Assembly: GCF_001579175.1 (NCBI RefSeq)
Contig: NZ_KQ970759.1
Location: 802,336-866,335, forward strand
Length of the DNA stretch: 64,000 nucleotides
DNA from: Streptococcus oralis
GTDB lineage: Bacteria > Bacillota > Bacilli > Lactobacillales > Streptococcaceae
Direction of reading: 5' to 3'
Under the pieces are notes generated by a model that was given only the letters and a program-made list of their open reading frames with translations, was not told the origin of the DNA and did no database searches. A program made the position numbers and the translations under genes. This document shows positions 45,480 through 56,908 of this stretch, one piece after another (the first letter of the stretch is position 1; each line of letters starts with the position of its first letter).

Positions 45480-47040
<1,561 letters not shown>

Positions 47041-47056
47041 ATGATACAAGGACAAA

Positions 47057-47092
47057 TAAAAAAACTATCTTTTCCTGTGCGAAAAAAGATAA
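47057..47092 (-). terminator. Terminator after trpS
   Basis: Minus strand tatctttt ... aaaagata stem followed by GTTTTTTTATTT. Confidence 0.65.
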
Positions 47093-47111
47093 TTTCTTAT
47101 AATATATAAGC

Positions 47112-48137
47112 TTATTTAAAATAATGAAGTCCCATTGCTTCCTTAACCTCAGATAGAGTTTGTCCAGCAACCTCGCGAGCTTTTTCGCTTCCTTTTTGAA
47201 GCATATTATACACTTCTCCCATATCCTGAGCAAATTCGATACGGCGCTCACGAATAGGACCAAGTTCGCGTTCAAGTATTTCGAGTAGATAGCGTTTCGT
47301 CTTCACATCACCAAGACCACCACGTTGATAGTGTTCTTTCATCTCTGCAATTTCTTTAGCATCTTCAGGACGACCAAAAACATCTAGATAATGGAAAACC
47401 ATGTTTCCTTCAATCTTACCTGGATCCTCAACACGAATATGATCCGGGTCTGTATACATACTCATGACTTTTTTACGCAAAGTATCAGCATCATCAGCTA
47501 GATAAATACCATTATTGAGGGATTTAGACATTTTGGCATTTCCATCTAGACCAGGTAGACGACCTGCTCTTTCATTTTCTGGGTAAATACCTTCTGGTTC
47601 CACCAAAACATCACAGTTATAAGCATGATTAAAGGAACGAACAATCTCACGAGTTTGTTCAATCATTGGTTTTTGGTCTGTTCCTACAGGAACATAATTA
47701 GCCTTAAAGGCTGTGATATCTGCTGCCTGAGCGATTGGATAAACCAAAAAACCTGTCGGAATACTTTCCCCAAATCCTTTTTGAGCAATCTCTGTTTTTA
47801 CTGTCGGATTACGCTCCAAACGAGCTAGTGACACCAAATTCATATAGTACATAGACAGCTCAGCCAACTCTGGAATCTGACTTTGAATGAAGATAGTTGA
47901 TTTACTTGGATCCAATCCAACTGCTAGGTAATCCAAGGCAACATTCCCAATAGACTCTACAATGGTTTGAGGATCTTTGGCGTGATCTGTCAATGCTTGT
48001 TGGTCCGCCAAAAAAACAAACATCTCATACTTATCTTCTTCCTGTAGTAACACTCTATTTTTTAGACTACCAACATAATGTCCAATATGCAGTTTACCTG
48101 TTGGACGGTCTCCTGTTAAAATAATGGGTTTCGTCAT
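47112..48137 (-). CDS. trpS: Tryptophanyl-tRNA synthetase
   Basis: 341 residues. Class I motifs: [18 protein letters not shown] (HIGH) and KMSKSLNN (KMSKS), with the C-terminal anticodon-binding helices. It charges tRNA-Trp. The upstream region is under 200 bases and shows no T-box elements; TATAAT at 48166-48171 (minus) is the likely -10. Confidence 0.96.
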   Translation of the reverse strand: MTKPIILTGDRPTGKLHIGHYVGSLKNRVLLQEEDKYEMFVFLADQQALTDHAKDPQTIVESIGNVALDYLAVGLDPSKSTIFIQSQIPELAELSMYYMNLVSLARLERNPTVKTEIAQKGFGESIPTGFLVYPIAQAADITAFKANYVPVGTDQKPMIEQTREIVRSFNHAYNCDVLVEPEGIYPENERAGRLPGLDGNAKMSKSLNNGIYLADDADTLRKKVMSMYTDPDHIRVEDPGKIEGNMVFHYLDVFGRPEDAKEIAEMKEHYQRGGLGDVKTKRYLLEILERELGPIRERRIEFAQDMGEVYNMLQKGSEKAREVAGQTLSEVKEAMGLHYFK

Positions 48138-48332
48138 TTTTTTCTCCTTCGAAATGGTCTCTTCAATTATAGCATTTTTTTGTTAAAATAACAGAAAATT
48201 ATTTAAATCAAAGAGCCGATTCGCTGTAAATATAACTGTAAACTTAGTTGACATAAAATTGACAAAGAAAAATTTGAATATTTCTCTCTTTTCTAGTAGA
48301 ATAAATGTATTACATATTATAGGAGAAAAACA

Positions 48333-49955
48333 TTGCTTACAGTATCTGATGTTTCACTACGTTTTAGTGATCGCAAACTTTTTGATGATGTCAACATCAA
48401 ATTTACAGAAGGAAATACATACGGATTAATTGGTGCTAATGGTGCTGGGAAGTCTACATTCTTAAAAATTTTAGCTGGAGATATCGAACCTACAACTGGT
48501 CACATTTCTCTTGGTCCAGATGAACGTCTCTCTGTTCTTCGTCAAAATCACTTTGACTATGAAGATGAACGTGCAATTGATGTCGTTATCATGGGAAATG
48601 AAAAGCTTTATAGCATTATGAAAGAGAAAGATGCTATTTACATGAAGGAAGATTTTTCTGATGAAGATGGTGTTCGTGCAGCTGAACTCGAAGGTGAGTT
48701 TGCTGAACTTGGAGGTTGGGAAGCAGAGAGTGAAGCATCTCAACTGCTTCAAAATCTAAATATTCCAGAAGAATTGCACTACCAAAACATGAGCGAATTG
48801 GCCAATGGTGAAAAAGTAAAAGTTCTCCTTGCCAAAGCACTTTTTGGCAAACCAGATGTTCTTCTCTTGGACGAGCCAACCAACGGTTTGGATATCCAAT
48901 CAATTACATGGCTAGAAGACTTCTTGATTGACTTTGATAACACTGTCATCGTTGTATCCCATGACCGTCACTTCCTCAACAAAGTATGTACTCACATGGC
49001 AGACCTTGACTTTGGAAAAATCAAACTCTATGTCGGAAACTATGACTTCTGGAAGGAATCTTCTGAGCTTGCTGCTAAATTGTTAGCAGACCGTAATGCC
49101 AAAGCGGAAGAAAAAATTAAGCAATTGCAAGAATTCGTTGCTCGATTCTCTGCCAATGCTTCTAAGTCAAGACAAGCAACGTCTCGTAAAAAAATGCTTG
49201 ACAAGATTGAACTAGAAGAAATTGTTCCATCCAGTCGTAAATACCCATTTATCAACTTTAAAGCAGAGCGTGAGATTGGTAATGATCTCTTGACAGTAGA
49301 AAATCTAACTGTAAAGATTGATGGTGAGACTATTTTAGATAATATCAGCTTTATCTTGCGTCCAGGTGATAAGACGGCTCTTATTGGACAAAATGACATC
49401 CAAACTACGGCATTAATTCGTGCAATCATGGGTGACATTGACTATGAAGGAACGGTTAAGTGGGGAGTTACTACCAGTCGCTCTTACTTGCCAAAAGATA
49501 ACTCTGCTGATTTTGCAGGGAGTGAGTCAATCCTTGACTGGTTGCGTCAATTTGCAAGTAAAGAAGAAGATGACAATACCTTCTTACGTGGTTTCCTTGG
49601 TCGTATGCTCTTCTCTGGTGATGAGGTTAACAAGCCTGTAAATGTCTTGTCAGGGGGAGAAAAAGTTCGTGTCATGCTTTCAAAACTTATGCTTTTGAAA
49701 TCAAATGTCCTTGTACTTGATGATCCAACAAATCACTTGGACTTGGAATCTATTTCAAGCTTAAACGATGGATTGAAAAACTTTAAAGAATCAATCATCT
49801 TTGCCAGTCATGACCACGAGTTCATTCAAACTTTGGCAAACCATATCATTGTTTTGTCTAAGAATGGCGTCATCGATCGTATCGATGAAACCTATGATGA
49901 ATTCCTAGAAAATGCAGAAATACAAGCAAAAGTCAAAGACCTTTGGAAAGACTAA
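48333..49955 (+). CDS. ABC-F family ATPase with a degenerate second P-loop
   Basis: 540 residues, two ABC domains without membrane segments, joined by a charged linker (about 235-305). Domain 1 is canonical: Walker A GANGAGKSTFLKI, Walker B LLLDEPTNGLD. Domain 2 is not: its P-loop reads GQNDIQTTAL, lacking the GK(S/T) lysine, and Walker B reads LVLDDPTNHLD with aspartate for the catalytic glutamate. The signature LSGGEKVRVML remains. ABC-F proteins act on the ribosomal E site. The start codon is TTG (MLTVSDVS) with AGGAG eight bases upstream. Confidence 0.9.
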   Translation: MLTVSDVSLRFSDRKLFDDVNIKFTEGNTYGLIGANGAGKSTFLKILAGDIEPTTGHISLGPDERLSVLRQNHFDYEDERAIDVVIMGNEKLYSIMKEKDAIYMKEDFSDEDGVRAAELEGEFAELGGWEAESEASQLLQNLNIPEELHYQNMSELANGEKVKVLLAKALFGKPDVLLLDEPTNGLDIQSITWLEDFLIDFDNTVIVVSHDRHFLNKVCTHMADLDFGKIKLYVGNYDFWKESSELAAKLLADRNAKAEEKIKQLQEFVARFSANASKSRQATSRKKMLDKIELEEIVPSSRKYPFINFKAEREIGNDLLTVENLTVKIDGETILDNISFILRPGDKTALIGQNDIQTTALIRAIMGDIDYEGTVKWGVTTSRSYLPKDNSADFAGSESILDWLRQFASKEEDDNTFLRGFLGRMLFSGDEVNKPVNVLSGGEKVRVMLSKLMLLKSNVLVLDDPTNHLDLESISSLNDGLKNFKESIIFASHDHEFIQTLANHIIVLSKNGVIDRIDETYDEFLENAEIQAKVKDLWKD

Positions 49956-49965
49956 ATAAGACTTC

Positions 49966-49995
49966 AAAACTCAGTTGGGTTAACCAACTGAGTTT
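49966..49995 (+). terminator. Terminator after the ABC-F gene
   Basis: aaaactcagttgg / ccaactgagtttt, 13-bp stem with a 4-base loop. Confidence 0.85.
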
Positions 49996-50016
49996 TCTAT
50001 CATTCTACGAGGTAAC

Positions 50017-52569
50017 ATGAAATCATTTTTAAAAACATATCGAACCTATTTTATTTCTTTCATCATTCCTGTAGTGATTATGTCTGGAGTATATCTATCT
50101 CAAGGGATTTACTGGAATAGCGATACATCCCCACTATTAGGAGATGGTTTCCACCAATACGTTATTTTTGATGTGGCTTTACGGAATATTCTACATGGAA
50201 ATGGTAGTTTGTTTTACACCTTTACAAGTGGCCTCGGACTGAATTTCTATGCTCTATCTAGTTATTACTTGGGTAGTTTTCTTTCACCCCTGGTTTACTT
50301 TTTTAATCTGTCGAATATGCCAGATGCTGTTTATCTAACAACTCTCTTAAAATTTGGATTGATTGGCCTGTCAACCTTCTTTAGTCTAAATAGATTATTT
50401 AAAGATATTCCGAAATATTTAAAACTGTCCTTATCTACTTCCTATGCTCTAATGAGCTTTACAGTCAGTCAGTTAGAGATAAAAACCTGGCTAGATGTTT
50501 TTATCTTGATTCCTTTAATTATAACTGGTTTACACATGCTTATAACGGAAAAGAAGCGCCTGCTATACTTTACAAGTTTGTCAATATTATTTATTCAAAA
50601 CTATTATTTTGGATATATGACAGCATTGTTTCTTATTTTCTGGTATCTCTGCCAAATTTCATGGGACTTTAAAAATAGAAAATCATCTTTTCTTGATTTT
50701 GTTGTTACCTCATTTTTAGCAGGAATGGCTAGTTTGATTATGACTCTTCCTACATTGTTTGATTTACAAACTCATGGGGAGAAGTTAACTGCCATCACAA
50801 AATTAAAGACAGATAGTAGTTGGTATTTGGATATTTTCGCAAAACAATTCATTGGATCTTTTGATACAACTAAGTATGGATCTATACCAATGATTTTTGT
50901 TGGATTGCTTCCTTTTATTTTGACCATTCTATTTTTTACAATAAAATCCATAAGGTTTCACGTGAAACTTACTTATGCAATTTTTTTCACTTTTTTAATA
51001 ACAAGCTTTTACATAGAGGCCCTCGATTTATTTTGGCAGGGGATGCATACCCCAAATATGTTTTTACATCGCTATGCTTGGATTTTTTCTACTCTGTTAA
51101 TTTATACTGCAGCAGAGGTCTTAAATCGTCTGAAAGTATTGAAGCTCTGGAATTTATTTGTCTCCCTTTTTCTTGTATTAACAGGATTTTTAGCTACTGT
51201 ATACTTTAAATCACACTATTCTTTTTTAACAGATTTGAATATCCTACTCACCCTTGAATTTCTCCTAGTTTATGCTCTTTTACTCCTTGCAGTTATCAGA
51301 AAATTTATCTCTGTAAATCTATTTGCAATTCTTTTATCTTTATTTATAACAGTTGAGATAAGCCTAAATGCTTCAGCTCAAATGGAAGGAATAGCTAAAG
51401 AATGGGCCTTTGCTTCTCGTAGTGCCTATAATAGAGATATCACCGCTATGGAATACATTCTAAACCAAATTGACGATCCATTTACACGTACTGAAAAACT
51501 GCAAATTCAGACGGGAAATGACAGTATGAAATTTAACTACAATGGAATCTCTCAATTCTCGTCTGTACGAAATCGCTCAGCTAGCACTAGTTTAGATAAA
51601 CTGGGATTCAAATCCTCTGGAACTAACCTCAATCTTCGTTATACAAATAATAGTATTTTAGCAGACAGTTTATTTGGAATCCAGTACAATATTTCAGAAA
51701 CTCCCCTTGATAAATATGGATTTCAAGAGATTTATCAAAAGGATCATTTAACCTTATATAAAAATCAACTTTCCCTCCCCATTGCTTTTGCTACTCAATC
51801 TATTTACACAGATGTAAACTTTAATAATCACACTCTAGATAATCAGGCTTTATTTATAAACCAGCTTGCTAATCTCAACTTAGATTACTTCTCCCAAATA
51901 ACATATGATAAAACAGATGATTCTGAAGGTTTAACGAGCATCACAGGTTCTGCGAATGAAGATGCAAAGATTGATTATCAAATTGAGGTTCCTCAAAATA
52001 GTCAAGTCTATCTCTCTTTTTCAAATCTTCATTTTACTAATGATAAACAAAAGAAGATTGACATACTTGTCAATGGAGAAAAGAAGACTTTTACAACTGA
52101 CAATGCTTTTAACTTCTTTAATTTGGGCTATACTGAAGAACAAAAAAATTTCAATATCAGTGTTAGTTTCCCTGGAAATTCTCAGGTGTCATTTGAATCT
52201 CCAACCTTCTATCGTTTAGATACTCAGGCTCTTACTGAGGCAATCCAAAAGATTAAAGAACAACCTGTAGAAGTATCCACCTCTAAAAATAAAGTCTTTG
52301 CTACATATGAAGTAAAACAAGATACCTCTATTTTCTTCACCATTCCTTATGACAAAGGTTGGTCTGCATACCAAGATGGAAAAAAGCTCGAAATCAAGCA
52401 GGCTCAAACTGGTTTTATGAAGGTTGATGTTCCAAAAGGAAAAGGAACCATTATACTTTCCTTTATTCCCAATGGTTTTGTTATTGGAGCAGTCTGCTCA
52501 GTAACTGCCCTTCTACTTTTTGGAATCTATAATCGCAGACAAAATTTATCTAAGATAGAAAAAGATTGA
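50017..52569 (+). CDS. YfhO-family multi-spanning membrane protein
   Basis: 850 residues. About twelve membrane helices in the first 450 residues, starting YFISFIIPVVIMSGVYLSQ, with the family region DGFHQYVIFDVALRN. A large extracytoplasmic domain follows and one C-terminal helix (VIGAVCSVTALLLFGIYN). YfhO proteins are GT-C-like and glycosylate lipoteichoic acid or related polymers in Bacillus/Listeria. The substrate here is not known. A parS site lies within it. Confidence 0.85.
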   Translation: MKSFLKTYRTYFISFIIPVVIMSGVYLSQGIYWNSDTSPLLGDGFHQYVIFDVALRNILHGNGSLFYTFTSGLGLNFYALSSYYLGSFLSPLVYFFNLSNMPDAVYLTTLLKFGLIGLSTFFSLNRLFKDIPKYLKLSLSTSYALMSFTVSQLEIKTWLDVFILIPLIITGLHMLITEKKRLLYFTSLSILFIQNYYFGYMTALFLIFWYLCQISWDFKNRKSSFLDFVVTSFLAGMASLIMTLPTLFDLQTHGEKLTAITKLKTDSSWYLDIFAKQFIGSFDTTKYGSIPMIFVGLLPFILTILFFTIKSIRFHVKLTYAIFFTFLITSFYIEALDLFWQGMHTPNMFLHRYAWIFSTLLIYTAAEVLNRLKVLKLWNLFVSLFLVLTGFLATVYFKSHYSFLTDLNILLTLEFLLVYALLLLAVIRKFISVNLFAILLSLFITVEISLNASAQMEGIAKEWAFASRSAYNRDITAMEYILNQIDDPFTRTEKLQIQTGNDSMKFNYNGISQFSSVRNRSASTSLDKLGFKSSGTNLNLRYTNNSILADSLFGIQYNISETPLDKYGFQEIYQKDHLTLYKNQLSLPIAFATQSIYTDVNFNNHTLDNQALFINQLANLNLDYFSQITYDKTDDSEGLTSITGSANEDAKIDYQIEVPQNSQVYLSFSNLHFTNDKQKKIDILVNGEKKTFTTDNAFNFFNLGYTEEQKNFNISVSFPGNSQVSFESPTFYRLDTQALTEAIQKIKEQPVEVSTSKNKVFATYEVKQDTSIFFTIPYDKGWSAYQDGKKLEIKQAQTGFMKVDVPKGKGTIILSFIPNGFVIGAVCSVTALLLFGIYNRRQNLSKIEKD
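50955..50968. other. parS site (ParB-binding) inside the yfhO-like gene
   Basis: Perfect GTTTCACGTGAAAC palindrome, about 5 kb from comE and 10.5 kb left of oriC. Together with the site at 39767 it marks the origin-proximal centromere region. Confidence 0.9.
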
Positions 52570-52592
52570 CCAATTCCTTGGTCAATCTTTTT
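52561..52592. terminator. Convergent terminator between the yfhO-like and yhgE genes
   Basis: aaagattgaccaa / ttggtcaatcttt with a 4-base loop and a T run on the plus strand. It overlaps the 3' ends of both genes. Confidence 0.85.
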
Positions 52593-55245
52593 AATCTTCT
52601 TCCATTTTCTTAGGTTGATAAGCTAGCATACCTAAAGCAGTAAAGAAAGCTAGTGTTATAATAAGGAAAATCACTTGGTGATGAATATTTCCTGTCATAG
52701 AGATTGTTTGTCGTAAGCCTGATACAGAGTAACTCATTGGTAACCATGGATTGATACCTTTAAAGAAATCATTTGTCAAAGCAAGTGGATAAGTCCCTGC
52801 ACTTGATGCTAACTGTAATAATAGTAAAATAAGAGAGAAGAATGCTCCTAAACGGCTATTCCAAGTTGTTAAAGCTGTCACCATAGACATAAAAGCTAAA
52901 CTTGTGATTATAATTAAAATTAAGGTTCTCATCTCATGGTTAGCAGTTAAACCAATCAGATGGACACCGCCATAAACTAAAACACCTGCTAAGACAGCTA
53001 TAATGCCATTTATTTCAGATCGAGACTTCAACCAAGCCCAACGACTCTCTGGATGACGTCCAGAAGGCAACTTGGCAAAAATCATATTGGTAGATATAGC
53101 AGCAACAAAAAGAGCAACTGATATCATATAAGGAGCCATAGCAATCCCATTTACAGGAACTTGGTCGTTATCTGTTTTTGAAAGAACTAGAGGTTCAGAT
53201 AATGTTTCTGCATTTTCAGATTCTGTTGATGCTGATTTGAGCTGATTATTAGCATTTCCTAATCCTTGTCCTAATGAACCAACTCCTGTCTGTAAATCTT
53301 CAAGACCAGAGGTTAAGCTTGTTCCACCTTCTGCTAGTTTTCCAGTACCATCTGAAATCTTCATAGCACCACTTCCTAGTTGAGATGCTGCAGAAAGTAA
53401 CTGTGTTGATTTATCTGTTAATTGACCAGAGCCAAATTGTAATTTAGCAAGACCTGCTATTAGCTCTGGACTCTTATTATTTAATTGAGTAGAACCAGAT
53501 GACAAACTTTCTATACCTGATACTAATTCTGGAGCTTTTCCAGCTAACGCATCTACTCCAGCTGTCAAGGTTGATGAATTTTCTGTCAACTTACTTGATC
53601 CAGAAACTAATTGATCTAGACTAGTTGTTAAGTTTGCATTCTTTTCACTTAGTTTATTGGCACCTATAGAAATTGTGTCCAGTCCCTTAGTATAGTTTAC
53701 AACTCCTTTTTCAATTGACTGACTTCCAGGAACTAACTGATTCTCTACAGTAGTTTGTAATTTTGTAAATCCATTTGACAATGATGTCAAGGAGCTAGAT
53801 GCTACAGGTAAGAGTTGATTTGCTTTCGTCTGTACATCAGATAGATTAGATACTTGTTGTTCTGAATTCTCTATACTTTCTTTTAATCCCCCTACTGTCG
53901 TTAAAATTGTTTTTGCTGACTCAATAGTAGAATTAGAATTTTTAGAAATAGCTTCTGTCAGTTCTTTCTTTTGTTCCTCTGTAAGAGATTGATAAGTAGC
54001 TGTTGATTGAAGGTTCGCAAGAGTTTTTTCTTGTTCTGTCTGACTTTTGGTCACAATATCCTGTGCAAGAGTTGTTAGATTTGGCAAAACTTCTGACAAT
54101 GTACTTTTCAGTTGAGTATTATCTGATATTGTAAGAGCTTGTAGTGTTTTATTTAGTTCTCCTAGACTAGTTGCCAATTGAGCTATTTCTTCATTTTGTT
54201 GAGATGAGGACTCCAATTGACTTGAAATTTCTTTAATACCAGTATTTAATTGCTCCATTCCATCTCTTAGGGCAGCTGATTGATTGGATAATTGACTTGT
54301 TCCATTAGAAAGTTCTTTCACACTACTTGTATAAGCATTTACACCAACTGAAAATTGATTGAGGCCTGTATCCAGTTGTGAAACGCCACCTGTGTAGTAC
54401 TTTATACCTGTATTTAGTTGATTTACACCTGTCACCAACTCGGGAGTTTTTGACGCTAATTGACCCAGTCCAGTGTCAACTTGTGAGACAGCATTTGTAT
54501 AACTTTGTAAACCACTATTAAAAGATCCTAAACCAATATGTAATTGCTCTATAGCAGACACATAGCTAGATAAACCTTTTGTAAATTGATCTGCTCCATT
54601 TGAAAAAGTTACACTTGAGTTTGCTAGAGTATTAAGATTTGCAGATAATGTTTGACTTCCCGTCACCAACTGATTCGCTCCATTAGCCAGTTGTTCACTT
54701 CCATCAGCTGCCTTATTTACTCCTGACTTCAAGTCATTCATTTTTTTAAATAAAGCCTTGATATACGTTTCAGTTACATTAGTAGAAACGGTTTGTTTTA
54801 ATTGTGTCATTGCAGAATCACTCATCTTGCTTGCAATAAAGCTATGCCCACTTGAAGTCTGATAATCAATCTGCATCTGTTCAGGATGATTTGTTAGGAT
54901 AGAAGCAGCTTTTTCAGACAAATCACTTGGTAAAGTCACTACCATGTAGTAGTCACCATCTTCTAGGCCTTTTTCCCCTTCCTCTTCATTAACAAAATGA
55001 AAATCTAAAACCTTATTTTCTTTCAAATTAGACACCATGTCTTCACCTATTGTCATTGTCTGTCCATTATAAGAAGCTTCCTTATCTTTATTGACAACTG
55101 CTACAGGTAACTCTGACAATTGACCATATGGATCCCACATGGATGATAAAAATATAATGTTGTATAAAGCTGGAATGAGAGAAATCCCTATCATTACAAT
55201 GATAAAGGTCGGTTTTTTAAATATTGCTTTCCATTCTTTAAACAT
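52591..55245 (-). CDS. YhgE/Pip-domain membrane protein
   Basis: 884 residues from MFKEWKAIFKKPTF at 55245 (AAGGAGG upstream; an ATG at 55266 precedes the ribosome binding site). One N-terminal membrane helix, a long extracytoplasmic stalk made of many repeats of about 25-30 residues of the type LxxGxxQLxxGxxxY (about 180-690), and about five C-terminal helices (NGIAMAPYMISVALFVAAIS onward). Members act as phage receptors (lactococcal Pip, YueB) or as ESX-linked/ABC-2-like exporters. Divergent TetR gene next door probably represses it. Confidence 0.85.
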   Translation of the reverse strand: MFKEWKAIFKKPTFIIVMIGISLIPALYNIIFLSSMWDPYGQLSELPVAVVNKDKEASYNGQTMTIGEDMVSNLKENKVLDFHFVNEEEGEKGLEDGDYYMVVTLPSDLSEKAASILTNHPEQMQIDYQTSSGHSFIASKMSDSAMTQLKQTVSTNVTETYIKALFKKMNDLKSGVNKAADGSEQLANGANQLVTGSQTLSANLNTLANSSVTFSNGADQFTKGLSSYVSAIEQLHIGLGSFNSGLQSYTNAVSQVDTGLGQLASKTPELVTGVNQLNTGIKYYTGGVSQLDTGLNQFSVGVNAYTSSVKELSNGTSQLSNQSAALRDGMEQLNTGIKEISSQLESSSQQNEEIAQLATSLGELNKTLQALTISDNTQLKSTLSEVLPNLTTLAQDIVTKSQTEQEKTLANLQSTATYQSLTEEQKKELTEAISKNSNSTIESAKTILTTVGGLKESIENSEQQVSNLSDVQTKANQLLPVASSSLTSLSNGFTKLQTTVENQLVPGSQSIEKGVVNYTKGLDTISIGANKLSEKNANLTTSLDQLVSGSSKLTENSSTLTAGVDALAGKAPELVSGIESLSSGSTQLNNKSPELIAGLAKLQFGSGQLTDKSTQLLSAASQLGSGAMKISDGTGKLAEGGTSLTSGLEDLQTGVGSLGQGLGNANNQLKSASTESENAETLSEPLVLSKTDNDQVPVNGIAMAPYMISVALFVAAISTNMIFAKLPSGRHPESRWAWLKSRSEINGIIAVLAGVLVYGGVHLIGLTANHEMRTLILIIITSLAFMSMVTALTTWNSRLGAFFSLILLLLQLASSAGTYPLALTNDFFKGINPWLPMSYSVSGLRQTISMTGNIHHQVIFLIITLAFFTALGMLAYQPKKMEED

Positions 55246-55259
55246 ATTTCCTCCTTTTT

Positions 55260-55274
55260 TAAACATATTGTCTA
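55260..55274. promoter_or_regulatory. Putative TetR operator, yhgE-proximal
   Basis: Minus strand TAGACAATATGTTTA, a degenerate copy of the palindrome at 55337-55351. It lies between the yhgE -10 (TATAAT on minus near 55295) and the gene. Confidence 0.5.
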
Positions 55275-55336
55275 AAATTTTGATATAATAGATTATACAT
55301 AAAAAAATCCAAATTACAAGGTAAAAAATATTTTTT

Positions 55337-55351
55337 TAGACATATAGTCTA
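55337..55351. promoter_or_regulatory. Putative TetR operator, tetR-proximal
   Basis: TAGACATATAGTCTA, perfect palindrome flanked by T runs, 23 bases before the tetR start codon. Confidence 0.65.
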
Positions 55352-55373
55352 TTTTTGTGTAAAAGGAGAAATT

Positions 55374-55916
55374 ATGAAAGAAAGTAACAAACGCTTAAAA
55401 ACAAAACGTATTATCGAAAATGCCATGGTTCAATTATTGACGGACTACCCCTTTGATCAAATTTCTACGGTCAAGTTAGCTGAAAAAGCCGGAATTAGTC
55501 GTTCCAGCTTTTACACTCACTACAAGGATAAGTATGATATGATTGAGCACTACCAAAGTAAACTCTTTCATACCTTTGAATATATTTTTCAAAAACATGT
55601 TCATCATAAAAGAGATGCTATTTTAGAAGTATTTGAATATCTAGAATCAGAACCACTTCTGGCTGCTCTTCTTTCTGAAAATGGAACCAAAGAAATCCAA
55701 AATTTCTTGAGAAATAAACTGCATATTATGCTTAGTACTGATCTTCAGAAACGTTTTATGCAACTACAACTCAATCCAATTGAACTAGAATACAGTAGCA
55801 TTTATCTAACAAATGCCCTATTCGGAGTTTGCCAGACGTGGATTGCCCACGGAAAAAAAGAAAGTCCGCAAGAAATGACAGACTTCCTTATGAAAATGTT
55901 AGGTGATACAAACTAA
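55374..55916 (+). CDS. TetR-family repressor
   Basis: 180 residues. N-terminal TetR HTH (TKRIIENAMVQLLTDYPFDQIS, quoted in part; KAGISRSSFYTHYKDKYDM, about 10-55) and a C-terminal TetR_C-type ligand domain. AAAGGAG before the ATG. It diverges from the YhgE/Pip gene and two similar TAGAC-based elements lie between them, so autoregulation plus control of the membrane protein is likely. Confidence 0.88.
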   Translation: MKESNKRLKTKRIIENAMVQLLTDYPFDQISTVKLAEKAGISRSSFYTHYKDKYDMIEHYQSKLFHTFEYIFQKHVHHKRDAILEVFEYLESEPLLAALLSENGTKEIQNFLRNKLHIMLSTDLQKRFMQLQLNPIELEYSSIYLTNALFGVCQTWIAHGKKESPQEMTDFLMKMLGDTN

Positions 55917-55918
55917 GA

Positions 55919-55947
55919 AAAAAAGAACACCACCAGATGTTCTTTTT
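55919..55947. terminator. Terminator between tetR and the tRNA pair
   Basis: aaaagaaca / tgttctttt stem, 8-base loop, T run on the plus strand and A/T-rich on both sides. Confidence 0.75.
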
Positions 55948-55953
55948 ATCTGA

Positions 55954-56027
55954 CTCCGCCAGTAGGACTCGAACCTACGACATCATGATTAACAGTCATG
56001 CGCTACTACCAACTGAGCTATGGCGGA
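55954..56027 (-). tRNA. tRNA-Asn (GTT)
   Basis: 74-base cloverleaf on the minus strand. Acceptor TCCGCCA pairs with TGGCGGA, anticodon loop CTGTTAA gives anticodon GTT, T-arm with GTTCGAG-type sequence. The CCA end is not encoded. Five bases after tRNA-Glu, sharing its promoter. Confidence 0.95.
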
Positions 56028-56032
56028 TAAAA

Positions 56033-56104
56033 TAGTCCGTACGGGATTCGAACCCGTGTTACCGCCGTGAAAAGGCGGTGTCTTAACCCCTTGACCAACG
56101 GACC
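56033..56104 (-). tRNA. tRNA-Glu (TTC)
   Basis: 72-base cloverleaf on the minus strand. GGTCCGTTGGTCAAGG 5' end, anticodon loop CTTTTCA (TTC), T-arm GGTTCGAATCC, acceptor end ACGGACT plus discriminator A. CCA not encoded. Confidence 0.96.
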
Positions 56105-56127
56105 ATCTATCTGTAGCAGATATAACC

Positions 56128-56155
56128 ATTATATCAATTTCTTACTAATTGTCAA
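56128..56155 (-). promoter_or_regulatory. Promoter of the tRNA-Glu/tRNA-Asn pair
   Basis: Minus strand TTGACA, 16-bp spacer, TATAAT, beginning directly after the comE stop codon. The tRNAs therefore do not depend on comCDE transcription. Confidence 0.8.
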
Positions 56156-56908
56156 TCACTTTTTAGATTTTTTCTCTAGAATATCTTTTAGTTTGCGAAT
56201 TTTCAAACGAGTGATGGGGCAGCGATGATCTTCATAAAAGACAACTTCTAAATTCTTTCGATCAATTTCTCTCACATTTCCCACATTGACAAGGAAAGAT
56301 TTATGGGAGCAATAAAATCGCTGGGTATGTTTGTCCTTTTCCTGAATATCTGTCATAGTTCCATAGAATTCTTTAGCAAAATTCTTACCAATAATCCGAA
56401 GTTTATGAGAAACACCTGTGGTTTCGATATACAATATATCGTGGTAAGGGATTTTTAAATCATTTCCCTTATAATTGTAATCAAAATAGTCTACAACATC
56501 TTCGTTTTCAAGCAACATACTCTTAGTGTAAAAAATACTCTGCTCGATACGTTTTTTAAACAATTCATCATTGATGTCTTTATCAACAAAATCTAGGGCT
56601 GATACCTGGTATTTGTAGGTTAAGGTAGCAAATTCAGATCGACTGGTAATAAAGACAATAATAGCATAGGGATTGTGATGACGGATAAATTGTGCTACTT
56701 CAAAGCCCTTTTTCTCAATTCCATGAATATCGATATCTAAGAAATAAAGCTGGTTTACTTCATCATTTTCGATATATTCCTTAAACTCACGAACTTTTCC
56801 TGTTGTCTTGTACGAAATAGGAATATTTGATTCCTCAGAGATTTCATTCAATATTCTCTCAAGTCTCACTTGATGCTCAATAACATCTTCTAAAATTAGT
56901 ACTTTCAT
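56156..56908 (-). CDS. comE: Competence response regulator ComE
   Basis: 250 residues. N-terminal receiver domain with acidic pocket MKVLILEDVIEHQ and phosphoacceptor aspartate in YFLDIDIHG (about 58). C-terminal LytTR DNA-binding domain (about 145-245: LKIPYHDILYIETTG, FYCSHKSFLVNVGNVREIDR in parts). Phosphorylated by ComD, it activates comCDE and comX. It overlaps comD by four bases. The direct-repeat target lies upstream of comC. Confidence 0.96.
   Translation of the reverse strand: MKVLILEDVIEHQVRLERILNEISEESNIPISYKTTGKVREFKEYIENDEVNQLYFLDIDIHGIEKKGFEVAQFIRHHNPYAIIVFITSRSEFATLTYKYQVSALDFVDKDINDELFKKRIEQSIFYTKSMLLENEDVVDYFDYNYKGNDLKIPYHDILYIETTGVSHKLRIIGKNFAKEFYGTMTDIQEKDKHTQRFYCSHKSFLVNVGNVREIDRKNLEVVFYEDHRCPITRLKIRKLKDILEKKSKK

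Noticed and set aside
48138-48332. Possible T-box leader upstream of trpS
   Set aside because: The trpS leader is short, and neither the conserved T-box sequence nor an antiterminator-terminator pair is visible. Two TTGACA-like hexamers here lack a correctly spaced -10.
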